From NCBI GenBank assembly GCA_024734495.1, contig JALMQS010000841.1, forward strand, positions 2,356,662 to 2,420,661: DNA of 64,000 nucleotides, in the 5' to 3' direction. The first letter of the stretch is position 1. Each line of letters opens with the position of its first letter. Of this stretch, positions 12,749 through 22,355 are shown piece after piece. Below the pieces are notes generated by a model. It did not search any database, was not told the DNA's origin, and saw only the letters and a list, made by a program, of their open reading frames with translations. The position numbers and the translations under genes were made by a program. This DNA is from Forficula auricularia. Taxonomy: Eukaryota; Arthropoda; Insecta; Dermaptera; Forficulidae.

Positions 12749-13138
12749 TTAGTCAAAAGAGAAAACATTGAGAACCATGAATTCTAATTCTTCGGACTTC
12801 TTTACATGAACCTCAAAAAAAGCATTACTTCTATCTACTTTGAAATAATTACTAAAACTCTTATCCCTCAAATTCCCAAAGGTAGTACACTTACCAAACT
12901 CAAAGGTGCGATCTTTTGTCAGGTCAGTAAAATTGCTTGATTCTTTCAACCCAAATTTTCTGTGATACTGGGGAACCAAAAATGCAAGGGAGCTATCCCT
13001 AATTTTATAGCCAGGGCCAGAATCACTTCCTCCACAAAAAGATAAATCTAAGTACAACTCTGGATACAAGGTTTTAAGCAGAAATGTAGTCTTAGTTACT
13101 GGACCCAAGAGAGGTAAATTAGTCCAGAGTGCCTCCAT
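12749..13138 (-). CDS. Unidentified 129-codon open frame
   Basis: This is the longest ATG-started open frame in the window with no visible link to a mobile element. It opens MEALWTNLPLLGPVTKTT, has a GGSDSG stretch near residues 36-41, and ends in a charged segment with HVKKSEELEF. Its amino-acid composition is balanced and unlike the Ile/Asn/Lys-rich random frames nearby. I see no signal peptide, membrane segment or known motif. It lies just downstream of, and opposite to, a LINE 3' scrap, so it may belong to an unrecognised element, be one exon of a host gene, or be chance. No function is proposed. Confidence 0.25.
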   Translation of the reverse strand: MEALWTNLPLLGPVTKTTFLLKTLYPELYLDLSFCGGSDSGPGYKIRDSSLAFLVPQYHRKFGLKESSNFTDLTKDRTFEFGKCTTFGNLRDKSFSNYFKVDRSNAFFEVHVKKSEELEFMVLNVFSFD

Positions 13139-14190
13139 TAAAGAAATAAATAACCAGCGAGAAAATTATTGAATAAACGATTAGGAAATTCCCTCAATAC
13201 CCTCAATGATTACTTATAGTCATTGAGGTTGTAAGTGATTTTATTATTCCTGTGAATAGGGTATACAATATACATTAATCAATCAATTAAAACATAAAAA
13301 TATACAATAAAATATATAATACCTGTGAATAATTAAATTACACTTTGATTGGAAGATGATCAAATACATGTTATAAGAATAAATAATATTAGAAAGAAAT
13401 CAGATACATTACAAACAAAATACAAAGCAGCTTCAATTCTAAAGGGTTCTGTTGTAATGTTGTAGTTCGTACGAAGTTTGATTTACAAGTTTTTTTGTGA
13501 AGATAGAGTCTCAGCTTCCAATATTCATCTGGGGAGCACCCAATCACTCAGTGAGATGCAAGTACTAGGATTGAGAAAGCTGTAATTACGATATACCAAC
13601 AGAACACAGTAATAATCTAAATAAAGTAAACATTCATCCCGTTCATTTTTACACGCTTTATATTAGCTTCACTTGTATGTAACTAAGCAGTATGTAAACA
13701 AATTTAGAAAGTCGATTTTAACCTGCTTCTAATTGTCGTATCTATTTGAAACTTTGGAAATATTAGGCCTTCTGGTAAAGGGTGTTGTTTTAAGGAGAAT
13801 AACCGTTGTGTATCTAGGGTGGAACTTCCAGTTTCTCTCTTAAGACCTATCTAATCAATTCCAATGAGTTGCACACAACATGACTGGGTTAGGGAGGCTA
13901 TGATGCCAACAACATACTTCAGAACAAACTGTTACACATTTGCTTAACTCGGCTACACTCTAGGTGGTCTTAACATGCCAAGGCCGTTGGGGCTCATGAT
14001 TATTAACCATAAACACAGAGAGATTATTAATATTTACAATTTAATTATAAAGTTCACGATTATCATTTAAAACATTAAATTACATTACAGGTTCTGATCA
14101 TTTTAATTGTAGGTTTTAATTTGCTTTCTCTTCTTGTAACTAATTTTATTATTTTTATTTTCCCCCAGTAAGTTCTTTTGAACAGTATTC
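13139..14190. other. No gene seen
   Basis: Unassigned AT-rich sequence. ACCCTCAATGA and TCATTGAGGTT near 13200-13230 form a short local inverted repeat. Confidence 0.45.
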
Positions 14191-14470
14191 CACGTGATGG
14201 GTGTTCTTAATGGCGGAGTTTTATTCATCAGTAATTATGCACAGGTCGGCATGCAGAATGATTTAGTTGCAAGATTAGGTAGAATACCTTTTTTTAAAGG
14301 TGCCAGCCATATAATAGGCCAGAGGAAGGCTACCTGTCTGGACAATATAAAGGGGATTCTCAAGAGGTCAGGTGCCAATGGCTGACTCAACCAGGTGGCA
14401 ATGCCGAAGGAATCTCTCCGGTTCTTAATTGTGGGAAAAGAGAAACAAGACGTGGTCAAGTACCTTGCGT
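14191..14470. other. Moderate-GC patch with short open frames on both strands
   Basis: Base composition is more balanced here than in the flanks. A 63-codon frame (14194-14385, plus) begins MMGVLNGGVLFISNYAQVGM, and a minus frame covers 14235-14459. Neither has a recognisable domain. TTTATTTTCCCCCAG just upstream at about 14154-14168 resembles a splice acceptor. A small exon or a unique piece of an old retroelement are both possible. Confidence 0.25.
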
Positions 14471-14604
14471 TTAAGCTTAAACTAGACGCATTAAGATTTT
14501 ATATGGTGGCCAGGTATTCAACCCAACTAAATGACTAACGTTACTTGTCACTATTAACTACATATTTTAATTTTTCTTAATTAATTTAAAATTTTATTTT
14601 TATC

Positions 14605-14897
14605 ATACTTAGCAATGCAATTGGATGTTGATGAAAGCAGTCCACGGTGGTTGCAAAAATAAGACTATAGAGGTTTTATTATTTTACATTTATTTGTTAA
14701 ACCGACGTTTCGGAGATTTATTCTCTCCTTCTTCAGAGAATAAATCTCCGAAACGTCGGTTTAACAAATAAATGTAAAATAATAAAACCTCTATAGTCTT
14801 ATTTTTTGCAACCACCGTGGACTGCTTTCATCAACATCCAATTGCATATTTATACCAGTCCGTCTCCTAAAGAAAATCTCCATCAATACTTAGCAAT
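14605..14897 (-). mobile_element. Palindromic ribozyme retroelement with perfect 12-bp TSD
   Basis: ATACTTAGCAAT is duplicated exactly at 14605-14616 and 14886-14897. Between the copies lie a near-perfect palindrome (about 14615-14847, arms about 115 bp) and a single-copy head, which on the minus strand reads TTTTCTTTAGGAGACGGACT, then GGTATAAAT. The same head (GAGACGGACTGGTAGAAAT) occurs in the element at 23543-23860 and, decayed, next to 22000-22290. The arms carry the hammerhead-like motif; a complete core is on the minus strand at 14704-14736, and the plus arm lost its 5' core at the palindrome centre. Confidence 0.85.
14704..14736 (-). ncRNA. Hammerhead-like ribozyme core (ACGT stem III)
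   Basis: Minus strand, 14736 to 14704: CTGAAGA, extra A, GGAGA-loop-TCTCC (helix II), GAAACGTC. The core nucleotides match CUGANGA and GAAA, and ACGT can only pair with another molecule. The 5' helix I strand is not complementary here because the palindrome centre cuts into it. Confidence 0.5.
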
Positions 14898-14960
14898 TCT
14901 GAAAAAACGATATTCAGATTTTTAGATCAGCTGAATCCATTGTTGTTTTATAATTTTCTA

Positions 14961-15230
14961 TATATCGTCGCCTTGAGTGTCAACCTGCTAAATCCACTTT
15001 TCATCATATATGATATATTAGACATATTAATACTGTTCGAAAGAAAAAGAGATTCAGCATCTTCCATCTAAAACTGCTACTTAAAATTATGATAGTAAGT
15101 TGTAGAAAAAAAATGAGAAAAATAATTTATTTCCATAACAACAATATTAAATTTTGTTTGTTTTTTTCTCTGCCCTGTAAAATTTCCTTGTTGTGAGTTA
15201 GCAGGTTTACACTCTAAGGCGACGATATGT
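14961..15230. repeat. Inverted repeat pair flanking ~200 bp
   Basis: TATATCGTCGCCTTGAGTGT and the following CAACCTGCTAA (14961-14991) return inverted as TTAGCAGGTTTACACTCTAA, then GGCGACGATATGT, at about 15198-15230. The pair may be the termini of a small TIR element. No second copy was seen. Confidence 0.6.
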
Positions 15231-15271
15231 GTCTGAGTGTGGTCAAATTTTGCTACTGCTCTTACTAAAAA

Positions 15272-15371
15272 NNNNNNNNNNNNNNNNNNNNNNNNNNNNN
15301 NNNNNNNNNNNNNNNNNNNNNNNNNNNNNNNNNNNNNNNNNNNNNNNNNNNNNNNNNNNNNNNNNNNNNNN
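15272..15371. other. Assembly gap (100 N)
   Basis: Exactly 100 N, the usual placeholder for a gap of unknown length. Apparent open frames across it are meaningless. Confidence 0.98.
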
Positions 15372-16062
15372 CCCGAAACCACGCACCTCGCCCCCACAAC
15401 TGCACCTCCCATATCCACCCCATCCCGCACCCAGTTTTTGCATTTCTAGCTTTCTAGTGGTCCACATATTATGTGTATATTTGTTTACTCGTACACCAAT
15501 TTGCCCACATTCGTTCATATTTAAAAACATTATAAAAAAATAGATAGTTAAATAATAATCAAAAAAAAAATAATCGTATAGGATCGGAAATAAAAACATA
15601 AAATTAAATAAGATTTGTTTCCAAGTTATATAAAAAAAAAGCCACTTCAACCACTTTATTTGTAAACACACCTGTTTTGTTATGAATCCACCTGTAATGT
15701 TATGATTTAGACACCTAATAAAATAAATAAAAATGTTAATTAAAAAAATTCCTAATTTTAATATAATATAATAATATTTGTTATAACCTATTAGTGGGTT
15801 TTAAAATTGAAAAATGAAAGATAATTGATAAAAATGTAAACAAACTTTTTTATTGAGATTTTCATCTATCAATAATTACTTTAATTAAGAAAAGGTCAAT
15901 TAAGATGAAATTTGTCGAGACCTAGCTAGATCGTTTTCCCATCCTCAAAACTTGTTAATAGAGTTGGTTTCATCAAAATCGGTAGAGCCGTTTTCAAAAT
16001 AGAACTAGGATACAAATATATAAATATATGTTAAGGTTTTTTTCTCGTTTAATAAGAGTAGA
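15372..16062 (-). mobile_element. Helentron-like element, 3' part lost in gap
   Basis: On the minus strand the element starts TCTACTCTTATTAAACGAG at 16062. It contains the piece that on the plus strand reads ATCGGTAGAGCCGTTTT near 15977-15993, and a C-rich block followed by AGTTTTTGCATTTCTAGC (15432-15449). The same order is seen in the better-preserved copy at 38847-40049. Its hairpin end is not visible and probably lies in the gap. Confidence 0.7.
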
Positions 16063-16283
16063 TTTAATATCAAGAAGAATATAATTCAGTTTAATTTAGT
16101 AATTAATAGCATACGATATTTGTTAGAGTAGTCGTAAAAACAAAAAAAGATGAATTTTGACCCAGATTCATGGCAACCCCCTTCAGATAGCTTACAAATT
16201 AATCTTCAAAGCATAGCAATTGCATAACCTACAGGCGTTACCACATTTGAAATATTTTCGCGCCAGTTTTTGAAATTTTAATA

Positions 16284-16365
16284 TATATGTTGCAGTAAAA
16301 ACCGATTTTTAGTAAGAACAGGTTCTTACTACTAATTAAAACGCGTTTCATTGAATACCTTTGTG
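16284..16365 (+). repeat. Left arm of ~80-bp inverted repeat bounding the LINE nest
   Basis: The segment includes AGTAAAAACCGATTTTTAGT and AAAACGCGTTTCATTGAATA, then CCTTTG. It is inverted at 19155-19236 (CAAAGGTATTCAGTGAAACG and onward). The two arms enclose all the LINE sequence between them. Confidence 0.8.
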
Positions 16366-16368
16366 GCA

Positions 16369-16562
16369 ACTGATGTTGGTTGAGTTTGGTCCAAAGGTCT
16401 AGAATCTTTATTTTTTACCATCCGCCTCATTTTGGGTGTTTGTTTTCAAAATTTTTGTAATTTTTGACGTTTAAATATTTTTTGAAAATAAACACCCAAA
16501 ATGAGCAGATAGGTCAAAAATGAAGATTCTAGACCTTTGGACCAACATCAACCAACATAAGT
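16369..16562. repeat. Palindrome built on a Helentron-type minisatellite unit
   Basis: The left arm has GATGTTGGTTGAGTTTGGTC, then CAAAGGTCTAGAATC. The right arm has the inverse, GATTCTAGACCTTTGGACC, then AACATCAACCAACAT. Arms are about 80 bp. The core phrase GAGTTTGGTCCAAAGG also occurs in the dispersed ~115-bp minisatellite family (for example at 58745-59100). Confidence 0.75.
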
Positions 16563-16571
16563 AAATTCTAG

Positions 16572-16731
16572 TTGACACAGAGACCCTCGCGGTAGCTTTA
16601 GACATTTCAAAAGCCTTCGATATGGTCTGGCACAAAAATCTTCTTGCCAAATTGACCTCCGTCGGCCTTGCACCGAAACTCTGTAAATTGCTCGAAAGTT
16701 TTCTTTCAGACCGTAGTATTAAGGTTGTCAT
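16572..16731 (+). pseudogene. LINE reverse-transcriptase fragment, part 1 (interrupted)
   Basis: The plus strand encodes ETLAVALDISKAFDMVWHKN and continues through LLAKL and RSIKVV. This is the catalytic-aspartate region (LDISKAFD) of a CR1/Jockey-type non-LTR reverse transcriptase. The frame breaks at a T-run at 16733, where an oppositely oriented LINE begins, and resumes at about 18121. The 5' end of the element is missing, as is usual for truncated LINE insertions. Confidence 0.85.
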
Positions 16732-16732
16732 C

Positions 16733-18125
16733 TTTTTTTTTTTTTTTTTTTAATGCAATCGAATGCAAGAAGGGGTGCACCAGTAAAGATGTAGCCCCTA
16801 TGGATCTCGAAAGACCCTTGCATTACCGAAGAGAAGGGAAAGTTGATTAAGTGAGAGGGTGTAGACGTAGGTGTCTATGCACCCTGGTTTTGAAGGTTTG
16901 AAGATCATAGGTGCTGGGAAAGATAGAGGCTGGGAGGGAGTTCCAGTTCCTTGAAGTAATGGGGATATATGAATTCGCGAATGAAGTGGTCCGGCACTTT
17001 TCTAATTTGACCGCGAAAGAGTGTTGGGAGTCGGCAAAACGTGTGCTGCGTGCAAAGCATGCTTTGGGGGGAATTATTGATTTTATCTCATCAGAGCACC
17101 TGCCGTGATAGTATCTATAGAAAAGGGAAAGGGCGGAGACATCTCTTCGATGAGTCAGCGAGTCGAGGGAGTCGGTGAGGGTAGAATCGTCAATTAGCCT
17201 GACGGCTCGTTTCTGAATTGCATCAAGGGTAGCAAGAGAATATTTTGAGGCTCCTCTCCACAGATGAGAGCCGTATTCGAGACAGGGGCGGATTTGGGCC
17301 TTGTAGATGGTGAGAAGTTGTGGGGGTTTGTAAAATCGCTTGGACCTGAATAAGAAGCCAATCTTCCTTGCTGCAGATTTCGCCACAGAGGAGATGTGTT
17401 CATTCCAAGACAGGTCAGATGCGACAGAGACGCCCAACATGGATAGGCTGTCACACATTTTCAGGGTATTCGAATCGAAGTGAATATCAGGGAAATCTCT
17501 ATTTTCGCGCCTAGAAAATAGACAACATTGAGTCTTATTTGAATTAAAGTTAACTAAATTTTGGGAGCCCCATTTATTCAGTTTGTCTAGGTCGAGAGTA
17601 ATTGAGGAGGCAATATTGATTCGATTATTCGGGAGAGAGGGTTTGCCGTGTAGAGTGCTATCGTCGGCGTAACAATGAGTGGGGTTTGCCGTTTGATCAA
17701 TAAGGTCGTTTATATAAATAAGGAAGAGTGTGGAGGAGATTACAGAGCCTTGGGGAACACCAGAGTTTGTGGAGAACGATTCAGAAGATGTTCCATCCAC
17801 CACAACTTTTATACTTCGGTTTGTCAGAAAGCTTTCAATCCATTTGCGAAGTGTTGGTGTGAATCCAAAGGCTGGTAGTTTGGCAAGAAGATTTTTGTGC
17901 CAAACCTGGTCAAAAGCTTTGGAGATATCAAGGGCTACAGCGAGGGTTTCTTTTCCGGCCTCTAGAGTATTGTTCAAGGTGTGGGTGGCATAGGTTAAGA
18001 TGTCGCCTGTGGAACGATTTTGTCTGAATCCATATTGCCTATCGTGAATTAATTTATTGTTTTCTAAGTGATGAAGGACGTGTTGGTTTATGACTAATTC
18101 ATCAATGGAATATCCTCTTCCCCCT
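16733..18125 (-). mobile_element. Non-LTR retrotransposon (CR1/Jockey type), 5'-truncated, nested
   Basis: The element runs on the minus strand from about 18125 down to an A20 tail at 16752-16733. It has one open reverse-transcriptase frame and about 95 bp of 3' UTR. It sits inside a related LINE on the plus strand. No clear target duplication is visible: the host LINE seems to have lost roughly ten codons at the junction, which suggests insertion with a small target deletion. Confidence 0.88.
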
Positions 18126-18130
18126 TCCAC
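16847..18130 (-). CDS. LINE reverse transcriptase, C-terminal 427 residues
   Basis: This is the best-preserved protein in the window. It is the C-terminal part of the ORF2 polyprotein that copies LINE RNA at the target site. In order: YGFRQNRST (about residues 33-41), LDISKAFDQV with the catalytic Asp near residue 68, GVPQGSVIS near 124-132, and CYADDSTL with the catalytic YADD near 154-157. Then come a LGVSVASDLSWNEHI thumb-like block, RPCLEYGSHLWRGASK, and the usual SRNWNSLPASIF terminus. The endonuclease domain and the first reverse-transcriptase motifs are missing because the insertion is 5'-truncated. The first ~13 residues read through the junction and are not LINE-derived. The frame is open throughout, so the insertion is fairly young, but it cannot be autonomous. 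Confidence 0.9.
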   Translation of the reverse strand: MEGGRGYSIDELVINQHVLHHLENNKLIHDRQYGFRQNRSTGDILTYATHTLNNTLEAGKETLAVALDISKAFDQVWHKNLLAKLPAFGFTPTLRKWIESFLTNRSIKVVVDGTSSESFSTNSGVPQGSVISSTLFLIYINDLIDQTANPTHCYADDSTLHGKPSLPNNRINIASSITLDLDKLNKWGSQNLVNFNSNKTQCCLFSRRENRDFPDIHFDSNTLKMCDSLSMLGVSVASDLSWNEHISSVAKSAARKIGFLFRSKRFYKPPQLLTIYKAQIRPCLEYGSHLWRGASKYSLATLDAIQKRAVRLIDDSTLTDSLDSLTHRRDVSALSLFYRYYHGRCSDEIKSIIPPKACFARSTRFADSQHSFAVKLEKCRTTSFANSYIPITSRNWNSLPASIFPSTYDLQTFKTRVHRHLRLHPLT

Positions 18131-19153
18131 ACCAACGCTGGAGTTCCTCAGGGATCGGTTATCTCCCCTACGCTTTTTCTTATCTATATCAACGACCTTC
18201 TAAACTTGCCCTCCAATCCGGTACATTGTTACGCAGATGACAGCACCCTACATAACGCCCCTGCATCGCATAAAAACCGTGCAGACATTGCACTTCAATT
18301 AATTTAGACTTATGCAAACTTAAAAACTGGGGATCCCAAAACTTAGTTAACTTCAATGCAGGGAAAACTCAGTGTTGCCTTATTTCTAGGCACGTCGACA
18401 GAAACCTCCCAAACATATCATTCGACTCAAACTCACTAGAATTCAGGGATAAAATCTCAATGCTAGGCGTAACTCTAGGGTCTGACCTTTCATGGAATGA
18501 CCATATCTCAACCACTGCTAAAGCTGCAGCGCGCAAGCTTGGTCTCCTATTTAGGTCTAGACGCTGTTATACTCCCAGTCAACTCCTTATGCTGTATAAG
18601 GCTCAAATTCGTCCCTGTCTCGAATATGGCTCTCATCTGTGGAGGGGTGCCTCCAAGCATTCTCTTGCCACACTGGATGCAATTCAGAAGCGAGCAATTA
18701 AACTAATAGGAGAACCGGCTCTAACCAACTCACTCGACTCCCTGGCTCACCGAAGAACCGTTTCTGCCCTTTCCCTGTACTACAGATACTATCACGGTGT
18801 CTGTTCAGTCGAGCTGAAATCAATTATCCCCCTAATGCCCTCTTTACGCGAAACACGCGGTTTTCTAACGCTCAGCACCCCTTCGCTGTCAAATTGGATA
18901 AAATTCGAACAAGCGCTTTCGCCAACTCTTTTATCCCTTTGACCTCCAGAGACTGGAACTCGCTCCCTGCCACCATCCTTCCCGCGACCTATAACCTTCA
19001 GCTATTTAAGACCCGTATCCAAAGATACCTTCGACCCCCGCCCAACCCATAAAATTCTTTCTTCTTCTTTTCACGATGGAGGGGCCAACCCAGGCCTTTA
19101 GGGGTTGCACCTTTTTTGGTGTAACTCCTTCTCTCATCATTATCATAAAAAAA
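18121..19153 (+). pseudogene. LINE reverse-transcriptase fragment, part 2 with 3' UTR
   Basis: This continues the plus-strand LINE broken at 16731. It resumes at STNAGVPQGSVIS, passes the active-site phrase CYADDSTLH near 18226-18252, then loses frame near 18300 (in-frame stop). The frame reopens at 18460-18942 with MLGVTLGSDLSWNDHI and RPCLEYGSHLWRGASK. The protein end SRDWNSLPATILP is in another frame at about 18950. A C/T-rich 3' UTR with GGGGTTGCACC follows, and an A9 tract at 19147-19155. It is clearly related to, but not a copy of, the element nested in it. Confidence 0.88.
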
Positions 19154-19154
19154 A

Positions 19155-19236
19155 ACAAAGGTATTCAGTGAAACGCGTTTTAACTAGAAAGAACGCGTTC
19201 TTAGTAAAAACCGATTTTTACAGCAACAGATATAAG
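19155..19236 (-). repeat. Right arm of ~80-bp inverted repeat bounding the LINE nest
   Basis: Inverse of 16284-16365, with an extra GAAAGAACGCG in this arm. The plus-strand LINE's A-rich end abuts this arm directly. Confidence 0.8.
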
Positions 19237-19319
19237 GAGTTTTGTTCACTCAAATTTTTATTTACTTGTCGCAATGTGAAATATATGAATCATGGAGTAA
19301 ATTTACCATGTTTTTATTA

Positions 19320-19660
19320 ACTCGGTTTCTTGTCTGTCTGTTCGGTACAAATTTTGCAATCGATTTTAAACTAACTTCCCGATGAGCTAGAGATTTAAAA
19401 CTTTAAAAATAGTTTAGAACTGGATGACAATGCAATATAAACTCGTTTTCTTGTCTATCTGTTTGTTTGTTTGTCTGCATGGTACAAATTTTGCAATCGA
19501 TTCAACGGATTCCGAATTCCATGGCCACCGTCCTGCTGTCTGAAACTGAAATAAACCTGAAATTTGCCACGTGTCTGTCTATGTCATAATCTCATGAAGA
19601 TGTTTAAAATCGATTGAGAAATTCCACATACACACAAGACTAAATATCCGAAAATAATTA
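19320..19660 (+). repeat. TGTCTGTCTG-type repeat, two units
   Basis: GGTACAAATTTTGCAATCGA occurs at about 19344 and 19481, each time after a CTTGTCTGTCTG-like run. The units are about 135 bp apart. The remainder includes AAATCGATTGAGAAATTCC. Its class is unknown. Confidence 0.6.
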
Positions 19661-19886
19661 TTTAAATAAAAAAATTGTAAGCACAGACTAAAAAAGTTTT
19701 TACAGTTAACAAATATTTTTCAAAGTTTTATTTTTCTAGCATACCCCCTTAAAAAATGTCAAGTCCTGGCCCCGATACCCGAGCAATTGGACTCCTCCTT
19801 GTGGGGCCATGTATAATAGCCCAGTTTCGTCTACTTTATATATGCCGCACGGTTGTATCTTTTCTGAATTATTACAAGAATAGATT

Positions 19887-20110
19887 AATATATATTTAAA
19901 GTAAAGAAAGTTTTGAAAAATGTAAGAAACTTTTTAAAATTTAAAATATATATACTATGTAGGTTTCACAAAAACATATTTTTTAAAACCTGCCTAGTAC
20001 GTATTTTATATTTTAAATTTTAAAAAGTTTCTTAAATTTTCTTTACTTTATTTAAAATGTTTCACCAAGAACCAATACCATTCACCCTTAACAAACTCAA
20101 TAAATATTTA
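19887..20110 (+). mobile_element. Palindromic retroelement with 12-bp TSD (one mismatch)
   Basis: AATATATATTTA (19887-19898) and AATAAATATTTA (20099-20110) flank an element made of an inverted repeat (TTAAAATTTAAAATATATA against its inverse) and a tail with AAAATGTTTCACCAAGAACC, then AATACCA. The same tail follows unrelated palindromes at 22750-22945 and 30342-30496. This indicates one family whose palindromic body varies and whose 3' end is constant. Confidence 0.75.
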
Positions 20111-20175
20111 TTTATTATTTCAAACAATTTAAGTTTTAAGAAAAAGTAAAAATGTCTAGTAGGAATTTGAATATA

Positions 20176-20757
20176 AAGGCCGGTTCACACGGAGCCTTTT
20201 CTCCTACTTGCTCGGCTAACTGTCAATTTGGAGCCATGGAGGGGGTCGAAATGACGTCACTCCTGACTGTCTTAATAGCATGCTTGCTTGATTCAAAATA
20301 TAGGGCATGTTCTAAAAAAAAAGTTTAGCTACTTGGACCGGGCAGTGGCCAGCCAATAGAAAAGCATTATTTAATCACTTGGGTGACATGGGAATTGGCC
20401 AAATACATCAGCTGATATCACAGAACACCTGATATTTTGTTTCTCACTGTTCAACTCTTTACTTCAATGAATAAAGAGAATATGCCTTCCAAATTCGTAT
20501 GCGATTGATAATTTCTGTAATAATATTATTGCCAGCCATTTTTGTTTGCATCTGAGCTGAAACTGAAAGATGATAGACCAGCTGTTTAGCTCAAAGCATA
20601 CGCGCGCAACCTAGCCGGCTAACTTGAAAATTTTCTGAAAAAGCTTCGTGTGAACCCAACAGGCGAAAAATCACCCTGACTGAACTAACTTCAAATTGCA
20701 AGTAGGGCGAACAAGCTAGGAGCAAGTAGCAGAAAAACCCCGGTGTGATCCGGCCTT
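20176..20757. mobile_element. 582-bp TIR element with 6-bp TSD
   Basis: AAGGCCGGTTCACACGG at the left end is inverted as CCGGTGTGATCCGGCCTT at the right end. The sequence AATATA lies directly outside both ends (20170-20175 and 20758-20763). No transposase frame is seen. Confidence 0.82.
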
Positions 20758-20763
20758 AATATA

Positions 20764-21468
20764 GTACTAGAGTGTTTTTTAATGAATTTGGATTATTTAA
20801 TGCTTTATGAAGTCTTCGAAAATTGAATCTAGGTAAATTGCTTCTTAAATATGCCTAATGATAATTCAACACTGAAAATTTAATTGAACCTCATTGAAGA
20901 GAAGGGAGACAAATTTGCTTGAATAGGCTATAGAATCTAATCATTCTATTAGTCGATACTTATTGTTTAATAACGAATTACTTCTTGAGAGGTCTTTGAC
21001 CGCAAATCTCTCAATCCTTGAAACTCTTTAAACATTTACAACTCAGGGCCTCGGTAAAATTGATCTCATCTAATTCATTGATATTCACAGCTGCTCTGTT
21101 TATATCTTATTATATCATCCAAAAGAAAAAAATGCTATTTTCAGACTTGAAATGGAAATTTTCAAAGCGATAAACAATCAATTGAGTTTAGGAAACAATC
21201 CGTGATTTGGGAATTTTCTAAAAGCCTAAAAAAATTGTTAAAATCAGAAAATATGTATTTGTTACTATCCTTGTTAAGGTTTTGAGCAGGTTTCCTGAAC
21301 AATTTATGGCAAATGCCGGGATGCCTAATGCGTCGTTTGCTCCTGGTACCGAGGACTTGTGCCTCTAAGCATTAATAAAGATTTATTTATTTATTTACCA
21401 TAGTGGAATGTTGAGTTGAAACAGTTAAAATTTTGCAATGTGTAGGGATTTGACTGAAATTCCTATGG
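20764..21468. other. No gene seen
   Basis: Unassigned AT-rich sequence. A TTTATTTATTTA run lies near 21383-21399. Confidence 0.5.
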
Positions 21469-21545
21469 ATAGCCAAATGGCTGGCTAGCCTTTTTGGCAC
21501 TTGGGTTCAATATCCGAGGGAGGGAGGGGGCGGGTTTGACACGAT
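21469..21545 (+). repeat. tRNA-like SINE fragment
   Basis: GGCACTTGGGTTCAATATCC, then GAGGGAGGG, resembles the B-box region of a tRNA-derived SINE with one extra base. It parallels GTGCTTGGGTTCAACTCCC at 30288-30303. No A box is recognisable. Confidence 0.4.
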
Positions 21546-21689
21546 CAAACTAGTTGAATAAGATATTTGATAACCTTCTAAAACTCTCGATTTAAATTGA
21601 CTTTGAAATACTATTCACGAGTAGAATTTTTTAAGACAATTTTCTCGATATTTAAAAAACACCCTTGTTTCTAATTGTACTATGAGAAA

Positions 21690-21760
21690 TGAATGAAGAT
21701 GTCTTCTGCTTGATGCAAATAAACATATTTTATACATATATAAAAGAAAAAAATATTGAT
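21690..21760 (+). mobile_element. Head fragment of the CTTCTGCTTGATGC element family
   Basis: GATGTCTTCTGCTTGATGCA, then AATAAACAT, followed by ATATA sequence, matches the heads of elements at 44440-44480, 45715-45760 and 49530-49570. Confidence 0.6.
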
Positions 21761-21814
21761 TGTTTATAATTTAAAAAAATACAAATCATTTATAAAAACA
21801 ATCCAGAACACGTT

Positions 21815-21862
21815 TATTTTAAAACCAAAGGTTTCGGGAGAATTTCTCCCTTTTTCAATGGT
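21815..21862 (-). ncRNA. Hammerhead-like motif, longer stem III, decayed core
   Basis: On the minus strand: TTGAAAA, A, GGGAG-AAAT-TCTCCC hairpin, GAAAC, then CTTTGGTTT. Stem III could form as AACC-TTT-GGTT within one molecule, unlike the ACGT type. The CUGANGA box reads UUGAAAA, so two core positions are lost and activity is unlikely. Confidence 0.4.
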
Positions 21863-22017
21863 GAACATTTTCAGTAAAAGAAAAAAGTTGTTTTCTCTAA
21901 ACTCACTAAGATATTAAATATTTGAATATATATAATTGATTAGTATTTTCTGAAAATAGATTATTTAACTTGAAATGAAAGGCAGTCCATAAATTATTTA
22001 AATTTTATTCAAATTCC

Positions 22018-22050
22018 GACGTTTCGGAGACTTTTTCTCTCCTTCCTCAG
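22018..22050 (-). ncRNA. Hammerhead-like ribozyme core (ACGT stem III)
   Basis: Minus strand, 22050 to 22018: CTGAGGA, extra A, GGAGA-GAAAAAG-TCTCC, GAAACGTC. All invariant core positions are present. The 5' flank ATTCAATACC and 3' flank GGAATTTGAAT can pair as helix I with one mismatch and a bulge. Confidence 0.6.
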
Positions 22051-22157
22051 GGTATTGAATTATTATTGATCTCTATTCAATAACTATTCAAAACCCTTGA
22101 ATAGAGATCAATAACTATTCAATAGCCTTGAATAGAGATCAATAACTATTCAATACC

Positions 22158-22190
22158 CTGAGGAAGGAGAGAAAAAGTCTTCGAAACGTC
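22158..22190 (+). ncRNA. Hammerhead-like ribozyme core (ACGT stem III)
   Basis: Plus strand: CTGAGGA, extra A, GGAGA-GAAAAAG-TCTTC (one G-U pair), GAAACGTC, flanked by the same helix I strands as the opposite arm. With the minus core at 22018-22050 this makes a head-to-head ribozyme pair. The C-to-T change in helix II keeps pairing. Confidence 0.6.
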
Positions 22191-22355
22191 GGAATTTGAA
22201 TAAAATTTAAATAATTTATGGAGTGCCTTTTATTATAACCTACTTATTTCGCTTACCAGTTCATCTTTCTAAGAAAATAAATCAAATTAAATTATTTACA
22301 GGTATCTTCAAAATAATTTTTAGCAAAATTTAGATTTGAAAATATTCTTGGGCCT

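Larger units (their letters stand above)
21965..22292 (-). mobile_element. Palindromic ribozyme retroelement with both cores intact
   Basis: The inverted repeat runs from about 21982 to 22229 (GGCAGTCCATAAATTATTTA inverted at the right as TAAATAATTTATGGAGTGCC). Internal repeats of GAATAGAGATCAATAACTAT sit at the centre. A decayed head follows on the right; on the minus strand it reads TTTTCTTAGAAAGATGAAC, then TGGTA. An imperfect target duplication is possible (AGATTATTTAAC near 21958, AAATTATTTACA near 22289). It abuts the 5' truncation point of the LINE at 22330. Confidence 0.8.

Noticed and set aside
15077..15671. Frames crossing the gap at 15272-15371
   Set aside because: The N run hides an unknown length and any stops.
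16733..18125. Intact autonomous LINE
   Set aside because: The endonuclease and N-terminal reverse-transcriptase motifs are missing.
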